Assembly: GCA_025056835.1 (NCBI GenBank)
Contig: JANWVS010000124.1
Location: forward strand, 1 to 6,571
DNA length: 6,571 nt
Reading direction: 5' to 3'
From: Gemmataceae bacterium
Lineage (GTDB): Bacteria; Planctomycetota; Planctomycetia; Gemmatales; Gemmataceae
Shown here: positions 1 to 5,309 of the stretch, piece by piece
Position numbering within the stretch: position 1 is the stretch's first letter
How the letters are laid out: each line of letters starts with the position of its first letter
Translations under genes and position numbers: made by a program
Notes under the pieces: model-generated
What the model was told of the DNA's origin: nothing
Database searches by the model: none
What the model saw: the letters and a program-made list of their open reading frames with translations, nothing else

Positions 1-1
1 A

Positions 2-703
2 AGCTTCATTCCGGAATCGATCCAGCCCAGCAGTGCCGCCGTCTTGCTCACGAAACCGACGCCGCGTTGGCTGATACTCTTCGGAAAATACCTTGGGGTG
101 GTGGCGCTGGTGGTGTTCCAAGCTGGAGTTTTTTTCCTCGGGACCTGGGCGGCGCTGGGCCTAACCACCGGTGTATGGTTGCCGGAGTATTTGCTGGGTT
201 GGCCGCTGCTGGTGGTTCAGTTTGCCACATTTGTGGGATTTTCGGTGTATCTAGGTACCGTAACACGCAGTGCGATCGCCGCCGCCTTAGGCTCGGTGCT
301 GTTTTGGGTCTTGTGCATGGCGATTAACTACGGTCGGTTCTCTGCCATCAGTTTGCCGATCTTGACCGCGCCCCCTTTACCCACGGCCACTGCGCAAATC
401 GCCGGCGTGGCGGCGGGGCACGCCATTGCTCCCGCCGTGACCTACACCTCTTTGTCGCCGTTGACGCTCTGGCTGATCGATGCCTCCTACTGGCTTTTTC
501 CGAAACCCGCGGACATGGTCATAATTCTTGAGCAGGCGCTCAATGCCAAGGAACACACCCTCACGCTCGGTAGTTTGCCGGAGTTCCGCCACGCCATCGC
601 GCTGGGCCATTGGCAGCCGCTGGCGTCGTTGTTGACTTCTCTCGTCTTCGGACTGGTCATGGTCGGTTGCGCCGGTCGGACGTTGAACAAAATGGATTAT
701 TAG
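2..703 (+). CDS. ABC-2 type transporter permease, C-terminal part (5' end outside window)
   Basis: This is the membrane subunit of an ABC transporter, cut by the left edge. The frame is open from base 2 and gives 233 visible residues ending at TAG 701-703. A TTG at 44 is not the likely start, because the 14 codons before it continue the family-like stretch SSAAVLLTKPTPRW, which resembles the cytoplasmic segment of ABC-2/NosY-type permeases just before a membrane helix (typically a xLLxKPxxR motif followed by GKxLG). Hydrophobic segments lie at about residues 32-55, 63-87, 91-111 and 206-228. Between the last two is a polar stretch of roughly 90 residues containing a YWLFPKPAD motif, similar to the 'LP(K/R)xxD' loop of such permeases. 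The ATP-binding partner would be expected to the left, outside the window. The substrate cannot be told. It converges with the adenylating enzyme gene. Family call is fairly firm; the specific role is unknown. Confidence 0.8.
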   Translation, partial: SFIPESIQPSSAAVLLTKPTPRWLILFGKYLGVVALVVFQAGVFFLGTWAALGLTTGVWLPEYLLGWPLLVVQFATFVGFSVYLGTVTRSAIAAALGSVLFWVLCMAINYGRFSAISLPILTAPPLPTATAQIAGVAAGHAIAPAVTYTSLSPLTLWLIDASYWLFPKPADMVIILEQALNAKEHTLTLGSLPEFRHAIALGHWQPLASLLTSLVFGLVMVGCAGRTLNKMDY

Positions 704-750
704 CCCGGACGCCTGGGTCCACCGGCTTGACCGCGCGATCATCGAGATCA

Positions 751-1854
751 TCAATAGACGCCGACCACCGTCGTCGCCGCGAAGCCGCGGAATGGTTTGA
801 CACCGCTGATTCCGTCCCAGGGATACTTGGCGCTGGGCTTCTCGCGAACTCCCTCGTCGCGTTCCATGAAGCGCGGAATAAACAACTCCTTGGTCAGGGT
901 CGTGAGCATGACGCGGCCTTCGGCGCCATAGGGGACAACCTTATCGTAATCGTTGAAATCGCAGACCTCGATGACGGCCCGCGGCTGAGGAGCGTAGTAG
1001 CAGATTTTGTAGTCGTCCTCCGGTTTGGGCTGTTCCGCGGCGGCGAGTCCCATCAGGGTGTTGCCGTAAGTCGGAGCAATATACACCTCCGGTCCGAGGT
1101 ATTCTTCGATGGCGAAGCGGATCCATTGCGGGGTCATTTCGGTGCCGCCGCAGAAGATACCGGTGATGCCGGCTTTGGCGATGCTGGATCCCTCTTTTTC
1201 CAGGCGGGCGGCCAAAGCGTCGAGGAGTTTCGGCGTCATAAAGGCGCATTTAATGTCGTGGCCAGCCGAGAGAATGGTCATCGCCTGGTCAATGACGTGG
1301 TCCTGGTAAGCCTTCAAGTGCTCCATCCAGCCTTTTTTGATCAGTTTAATGACCCAGCGTGGATCGAGATCGACACAGAAGCAGATACCGCCACGGTACT
1401 GGGCCAGGTGTTCGACAGCGAGGCGCAAGCGCCGGGGGCCGGAAGGGCCGAGCATGAGCCAGTTGCTTCCCTTGGGGAAGTACTTGTCGGGCAAGGACTC
1501 GCTGAAGATTTCGTAGTCGATCCAGTGGTCCTCGACGACGACGCGGCTTTTGGGAATACCGGTCGTGCCGCCCGTTTCGAACACGTAAATCGGCTTGTCG
1601 GCCAAGGCCCGAGGCACCCAGCGCCGCACCGGTCCGCCGCGCAACCATTCATCCTCGAATAGGCCGAACTTCCTGAGATCGGCAAAGCACTTCACCTCCT
1701 TGCGAGGGTCGAAGGTCAATTTTAAGACTGGATTCCTGCCCGCGACGGCATCGACCCAAAAAGGGGTACCGGTTTCTGGATTGAAGTGCCACTCCACGAT
1801 CTCGCGCGTGTGGGCATCCAGTTGTTCCTGGGCTTGTTGAGGTGTCATGCTCAT
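751..1854 (-). CDS. Short adenylate-forming enzyme, PaaK/EhpF-like (AMP-binding, ANL superfamily)
   Basis: A 367-residue enzyme predicted to activate a carboxylic acid with ATP to an acyl-adenylate in the cytoplasm. Visible motifs: the phosphate-binding loop ETGGTTGIPKS at residues 93-103, a CGGTEM segment at 235-240, the adenine-pocket-like PTYGNTLMG at 261-269, and EGRVMLTTLTKELFIPRF near 312-329, where the family usually has its ribose-binding region. The protein ends soon after, at PWDGISGVKPF, so the mobile C-terminal domain with the catalytic lysine found in phenylacetate-CoA ligase (about 430 residues or more) is missing. Its size is close to that recalled for the phenazine-pathway enzyme EhpF, which is also a reduced member. 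The start is taken at ATG 1852-1854 because the 40-residue upstream extension to 1974 is arginine-rich, not family-like, and would overlap the preceding gene. A GGAGA lies 12 nt upstream. It is the last gene of the - strand cluster. Substrate unknown; coenzyme A ligation is doubtful. Confidence 0.8.
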   Translation of the reverse strand: MSMTPQQAQEQLDAHTREIVEWHFNPETGTPFWVDAVAGRNPVLKLTFDPRKEVKCFADLRKFGLFEDEWLRGGPVRRWVPRALADKPIYVFETGGTTGIPKSRVVVEDHWIDYEIFSESLPDKYFPKGSNWLMLGPSGPRRLRLAVEHLAQYRGGICFCVDLDPRWVIKLIKKGWMEHLKAYQDHVIDQAMTILSAGHDIKCAFMTPKLLDALAARLEKEGSSIAKAGITGIFCGGTEMTPQWIRFAIEEYLGPEVYIAPTYGNTLMGLAAAEQPKPEDDYKICYYAPQPRAVIEVCDFNDYDKVVPYGAEGRVMLTTLTKELFIPRFMERDEGVREKPSAKYPWDGISGVKPFRGFAATTVVGVY

Positions 1855-1866
1855 TGGAGTAGGTTT

Positions 1867-1871
1867 TCTCC
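1867..1871 (-). promoter_or_regulatory. Possible ribosome binding site for the adenylating enzyme
   Basis: GGAGA on the - strand sits 12 nt before the ATG at 1854. The spacing is longer than ideal, but no better site precedes this Met, and none is seen before the alternative upstream start at 1974. A second ATG two codons later (1846-1848) is farther still. Confidence 0.4.
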
Positions 1872-1881
1872 GAAAAGGATT

Positions 1882-1929
1882 AGCAAATACGTCGTGAGGA
1901 AATTCCGAACGCCACGGCCGAGCAAATAC
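1882..1929 (-). repeat. Pair of 9-bp direct repeats in the leader of the adenylating enzyme gene
   Basis: GTATTTGCT (- strand) occurs at 1929-1921 and again at 1890-1882, 39 bp apart, in the 103-bp gap between the lipoprotein stop and the adenylating enzyme start. The first copy supplies the 3' arm of a possible stem-loop (1919-1941). The second copy ends 10 nt before the proposed ribosome binding site. It may be an operator pair, alternative RNA pairing, or chance. Confidence 0.35.
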
Positions 1930-1941
1930 CGTTGCTGCTCG
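1919..1941 (-). other. Inverted repeat after the propeller lipoprotein gene
   Basis: The arms CGAGCA and TGCTCG (6 bp, perfect) flank an 11-nt loop, starting 16 nt after the stop codon of the upstream gene. No T run follows in the - direction, so it is not a typical intrinsic terminator. It could give partial termination or protect a 3' end; function is inference only. Confidence 0.3.
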
Positions 1942-1957
1942 CCGCGTCTTGGTGGGC

Positions 1958-3502
1958 CTACTTCTTCTCCGCAATGGCCACGAGCTTGCCGCGCGTGGTG
2001 ACGTACAACACGCCGTTAGCAGCGACCGGCGTGGTGTGAATCTGCTCTCCCATGTCGTTTCTGGCCAAGATCTTCAGCTTCTTACCATGCTCGAATACGA
2101 CAACCTCTGCGTCCTCGCTGCCGACATACACTTTGCCATCGACATAGTACGGCGAACCCCAAATCGACGATCGGAAGTCGTAGTCCCAGTATTTCTCCCC
2201 GGTTTGGGCGTCGAGGCAATAAAAATAACCGCGTTCCTCCGTGATGTACACCAAGCCGTCGTGCAAAGCACAGGTGCCCATGGTGCTGCCGAAGCGCACG
2301 CGGCGGCCTTTTTTTGGCGTGGGCTTGATGGGTCCGCCATAGCTCCAAACCAATGCCGAACCTTTGTTGGCCGGGTCGTTATGGTCTAAAGTCTTTGGCG
2401 AGACATCTCCCTTCTTCGTAATGTCCACGCACAGGAAATGAGAGAACGGCGTGCTGCGACCGGTTTCCGGAGCATGCCCTAAGCCGATGTAGGCGCGATG
2501 GCCATGCACGACCGCCGTTGACACGAAATAATTGAGTTTGTCCCGGTCTTCGCCCTTCGGATCACGCTCGGGCTGACAATTCATCTTCCAGATCAGTTTT
2601 CCGGTCGCCAGTTCGAGGCCGTACAAATAGGCATCGCCGCCGGGAAAAATCACTTGATCTTGACCGTTGACTCGGGCCAGCGACGGATTGGACCACTGCC
2701 CCTCGATGATCTCGTCGCCGGGGAGGTTGGATTGCCAGACGACTTTGCCATCGTTTTTGTCGAGCGCCAAGAAGCTCGGGGCCTTGGGAGAAGCCACCTT
2801 ATGTTCTTCGCCGACTCCATTGCTGGTGATGAGCACGAGCAGATTTCCCGCCACGAGCGGCGAACAATTGCCGCAGTGAAACGGCACTACCTTCAGTTCT
2901 TTCATCATGTCGAACCGCCAGACGATCTTGCCGTCCATGGTCGCGGCAATGACTTCGCACGCCGGCGTGACGTAATACAAGCGATCGCCATCGATAACCG
3001 GAGTCGAGACCAGACCGCTGGAGATGGCCTCGCGAAAGATTTCGTCCGGCGGGTATTCGTGGGCGATTTGCCAAAGGAATTGGCCATCGGACTCACGAAA
3101 GGCCATGAGCACAGCCCGGCGTCCTTTGATGGCTGGATCGCGCGGATTGTCATTGGTCGTGCCGACGATCACTTTGCCGCCGGCGACGACCGGCCCGCCG
3201 TAACAGTTCTGACCGACCGTGGCGATCCATTTGATGTTTTTCTGCTTGCCTTCTTCCAGCGACCACTCGATGGGAATGTTTTTGTCGACCGTGTTAGCCA
3301 TATTGCGGAACACGGAACCGCCGAATAAGGGCCAAGGGGCGTTCGCCGTTTTCTCATCGGCGAGGAAGGCAATGGCCCGGCCGCGGTCGATCTCACAGCA
3401 AGCGGCCGCAGCCGCGGGTGCAACCGGCGGGCCATCGCAACAACGGCCGCAACCAGCGGCAGATGCCAAAAGCGAGAGATAGAGGCAGCATCGCATCATC
3501 AT
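1958..3502 (-). CDS. PQQ-like beta-propeller repeat protein, probable lipoprotein
   Basis: A 514-residue exported propeller protein. The N-terminus is MMMRCC followed by a short hydrophobic stretch and a lipobox-like AAGC, with Cys18 as the likely lipidated residue. After it come CGRCC (18-22), an alanine-rich linker and a further CC (35-36). The mature part opens with WPLFGGSVFRN (57-67), a signature familiar in planctomycete propellers, and then a YGGPVVAGGKV strand. Blade-closing turns with the Asp/Thr-Gly...Trp pattern recur: ESDGQFLW, MDGKIVW, NDGKVVW, ATGKLIW and AQTGEKYW. The last blade closes with PVAANGVLYV. A HCGNC motif is at 209-213. Three ATG codons in a row (3494-3502) precede the signal peptide, with GGGGA 4 nt before the first; an in-frame upstream extension to 3589 is not signal-like and is rejected. 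It is a clear paralogue of the next gene upstream. The fold is well supported; calcium/PQQ ligands of true quinoprotein dehydrogenases are not recognisable, so a binding or scaffold role is more likely than catalysis. Confidence 0.85.
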   Translation of the reverse strand: MMMRCCLYLSLLASAAGCGRCCDGPPVAPAAAAACCEIDRGRAIAFLADEKTANAPWPLFGGSVFRNMANTVDKNIPIEWSLEEGKQKNIKWIATVGQNCYGGPVVAGGKVIVGTTNDNPRDPAIKGRRAVLMAFRESDGQFLWQIAHEYPPDEIFREAISSGLVSTPVIDGDRLYYVTPACEVIAATMDGKIVWRFDMMKELKVVPFHCGNCSPLVAGNLLVLITSNGVGEEHKVASPKAPSFLALDKNDGKVVWQSNLPGDEIIEGQWSNPSLARVNGQDQVIFPGGDAYLYGLELATGKLIWKMNCQPERDPKGEDRDKLNYFVSTAVVHGHRAYIGLGHAPETGRSTPFSHFLCVDITKKGDVSPKTLDHNDPANKGSALVWSYGGPIKPTPKKGRRVRFGSTMGTCALHDGLVYITEERGYFYCLDAQTGEKYWDYDFRSSIWGSPYYVDGKVYVGSEDAEVVVFEHGKKLKILARNDMGEQIHTTPVAANGVLYVTTRGKLVAIAEKK

Positions 3503-3506
3503 GGCG

Positions 3507-3511
3507 TCCCC
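3507..3511 (-). promoter_or_regulatory. Ribosome binding site ahead of a triple-ATG start
   Basis: GGGGA on the - strand stands 4, 7 and 10 nt before the three consecutive ATG codons (3500-3502, 3497-3499, 3494-3496). The middle ATG has the best spacing, so the true start may be one or two codons after the annotated one. Confidence 0.45.
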
Positions 3512-3525
3512 ATCATTTGGGCCGA

Positions 3526-3540
3526 CGGCCTTGCGGGCCG
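3526..3540 (-). other. Small GC-rich hairpin in the gap between the two complete propeller genes
   Basis: CGGCC and GGCCG form a perfect 5-bp stem around a 5-nt loop, 23 bp upstream of the lipoprotein start. There is no T run. The rest of this 91-bp gap shows no recognisable promoter. Confidence 0.25.
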
Positions 3541-3593
3541 GAGGCGATTGCAGAAGCAGTTTCGCGCGACGGACAAGACCGACAGCCAAACGG

Positions 3594-5237
3594 TCAGGGT
3601 ATGATCGCGTACAGCTTGTTATTGGTCATCACATACAAAACGCCGTTGGCTGCCACCGGCGTGGCGCGAACCGGGCCGGGCATTAAATTTTCGGCCAGCA
3701 GCTTTTTTTCCCTGCCATGCGCAAAAACGAGGACGTGGCCGGCGTCGTTGCCCATGTAGATTTTCCCGTCCGCCCAGTACGGCGAGGCCCACGTTTCGGC
3801 GCCAGTGAAGTGCGTCCAGTACAGTTTGCCGGTCTCGGCATCGAGACAGTTCAAATAGCCGTTGAGGTCGGCGGCGTAGACCAAACCATCTTTGACCGCA
3901 CAAGTGGACATCGTCCGGCCGAAGTAGTAGTTGCGCCGCAGCTTTTTGCGATCGGCCGGCGTCGTTGGCCCACCATAATGCCATACTTGTGCCGAGTTGG
4001 GGTTCGGCTTGGTTTTAGGAGGGAAGACTGAGTTATCGACTACCAACTCCGGCGATACGTCGCCGCGCTTGGTCATATCAATGCAGTACAAATGGCCGAC
4101 CCCGACAAGGTGTTCGGGGTCCTGGCCGACGCCGATATAGACTTTGCCGTCGTAAATCACCGGCGTGGCGATAAAATCGTTGCGTGTCCCCTTGCTGCCG
4201 AGTTCGTAGACTGCATCTTTCGGATTGCAATCGAACTTCCACAGCAATTTGCCTTCAGGATCGAAGGAATAGATCCATCCATCGCCGCCGGGGAACACGA
4301 ATTGCGGCTGGCCGCCGACGACGGCATAAGCCGGATTCGACCACTGTCCGTGCTGGATCAATTCACCTCGGTTGACCAAGCGCTTGATATACGCCTCCTG
4401 ATCGGCCTCCGTGTTCGGCTCGGTGAGTTTGACCGTCGGCAGATTGCTTTGCCACAACACGTTGCCGGTCGCCTTATCGAGCTTGAGAAAGGAAGGCGCC
4501 TTCGGTTCGGGAACATTGATGTGACCATCGTCGACGCCATTGGCCGTGATGAGCCAGACGGCATCGCCCACGACCAGCGGCGAACACACCGTCAGGTTGT
4601 GCGGAAAGACGCGGAGCTTGCCGATCATGTCAAGCTTCCAGATCTCGTTGCCGTTGGTGTCGGAGCAGACTGCCTCGCAACGATTGGTGCAGTAGTACAT
4701 CCGATCGCCTTCGATGGTTGGCGTGGAGCACAACCCTTCCAGCGGCCAATCGACGACCCGGCCGGCGCTCAACTTTGGGTAAACGCGTTGCCAAAGAAAG
4801 GTGCCGTCTTTTTCCGAAAAGCACATCAAGACGCCAAGATCGATCGGCTTGCCATCCTTGACCCATTTCGGGTCGCGCGGTTTTTGGTTGTTGGTGCCGA
4901 CGAAGACCTTTCCGCCCGCGACTACGGGTCCGCCATAGGAACGCGAACCGAGATCAACGGCCCACTTGATATTGGCCGGCCGGAGCGTTCCTTTGGTCTT
5001 TTCCTCATCCCAATCGGTCCAATTGACCGGCAACCCCTTGGCACGCGGGTTGACGAAATTGCGGGTAGCATCGCCGCCGAACATCGTCCAATCACCAGAC
5101 TCCATCCGATCCGGCTTGGGTTGAAAGGGGGCTGCCGGCGATTCGCGTGACAGCGTCGCAAACACCACGGCGCCGGCAAACACCGCGACGGTTACCAAGG
5201 CCGCGACCCACCTGCGTAAATGCGATCCCTTGACCAT
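3594..5237 (-). CDS. PQQ-like beta-propeller repeat protein with N-terminal membrane anchor or signal
   Basis: A 547-residue extracytoplasmic propeller protein. Residues 5-9 are basic (SHLRR) and 10-29 are a hydrophobic helix without a lipobox cysteine, so it is either a signal anchor or a Sec signal peptide. The mature domain begins with DWTMFGGDATRNFVNP (49-64), followed by SYGGPVVAGGKVFVG and blade turns EKDGTFLW, TNGNEIW, KATGNVLW, PEGKLLW and AETGKLYW, ending in PVAANGVLYVMTNNKLYAI. It aligns with the downstream lipoprotein along nearly its whole length, but has an added charged, probably helical loop at about 268-294 between NLP and GQWSNP, where the paralogue has only about eight residues. 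The start is ATG 5235-5237: GAGG sits 7 nt upstream and the signal helix follows directly. A GTG at 5306, 3 nt after the previous stop, would add 23 residues before the signal and is less likely. No PQQ/calcium site or enzyme motif was recognised. Confidence 0.85.
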   Translation of the reverse strand: MVKGSHLRRWVAALVTVAVFAGAVVFATLSRESPAAPFQPKPDRMESGDWTMFGGDATRNFVNPRAKGLPVNWTDWDEEKTKGTLRPANIKWAVDLGSRSYGGPVVAGGKVFVGTNNQKPRDPKWVKDGKPIDLGVLMCFSEKDGTFLWQRVYPKLSAGRVVDWPLEGLCSTPTIEGDRMYYCTNRCEAVCSDTNGNEIWKLDMIGKLRVFPHNLTVCSPLVVGDAVWLITANGVDDGHINVPEPKAPSFLKLDKATGNVLWQSNLPTVKLTEPNTEADQEAYIKRLVNRGELIQHGQWSNPAYAVVGGQPQFVFPGGDGWIYSFDPEGKLLWKFDCNPKDAVYELGSKGTRNDFIATPVIYDGKVYIGVGQDPEHLVGVGHLYCIDMTKRGDVSPELVVDNSVFPPKTKPNPNSAQVWHYGGPTTPADRKKLRRNYYFGRTMSTCAVKDGLVYAADLNGYLNCLDAETGKLYWTHFTGAETWASPYWADGKIYMGNDAGHVLVFAHGREKKLLAENLMPGPVRATPVAANGVLYVMTNNKLYAIIP

Positions 5238-5244
5238 GGTGCTA

Positions 5245-5248
5245 CCTC
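5245..5248 (-). promoter_or_regulatory. Ribosome binding site deciding the start of the membrane-anchored propeller gene
   Basis: GAGG (followed by T) on the - strand with 7 nt to ATG 5237. This is the best-spaced Shine-Dalgarno in the window and favours this ATG over the GTG at 5306. Confidence 0.6.
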
Positions 5249-5264
5249 GTTGTGGTCTCGTTGT
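5246..5264 (-). repeat. Short tandem repeat in the leader of the membrane-anchored propeller gene
   Basis: ACAACGAG (- strand) occurs at 5264-5257 and 5253-5246 with an 11-bp period. The copy nearer the gene supplies the GAG of the ribosome binding site, so the duplication carries two GAG cores. May be chance. Confidence 0.35.
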
Positions 5265-5309
5265 TGCTGCGGCACGCGCCAACGGTTCGCCGCGGTTGGT
5301 TTTCACGGT

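Noticed and set aside
1..6. HindIII site exactly at the window start, suggesting a clone end
   Set aside because: Another HindIII site lies at 4632-4637, and a six-base site at the edge can be chance or a cloning artefact; it says nothing about biology.
610..1662. Long + strand open frame of 350 codons opposite the adenylating enzyme
   Set aside because: It is antisense to a gene with clear ANL motifs, its translation has no recognisable family, and it overlaps the end of the permease. Long antisense frames are common in GC-rich coding DNA.
2654..3328. + strand open frame of 224 codons opposite the propeller lipoprotein
   Set aside because: Same reason: it is fully antisense to a well-supported gene, and no ribosome site or domain was seen.
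4092..5150. Long + strand open frame of 352 codons opposite the membrane-anchored propeller gene
   Set aside because: The - strand encodes repeated blade motifs over the same bases; the + translation is low in motifs and rich in Asp/Arg/Ile as expected from a shadow frame.
1958..5237. Annotation as PQQ-dependent alcohol dehydrogenases
   Set aside because: Only the generic propeller blade pattern is visible. The vicinal-cysteine and calcium/catalytic Asp context of quinoprotein dehydrogenases could not be located, nor a heme CxxCH motif, so only 'PQQ-like propeller' is justified.
5279..5299. CCAAC/GTTGG inverted repeat after the first propeller gene as a terminator
   Set aside because: Only a 5-bp stem with an 11-nt loop and no following T run; too weak to call.
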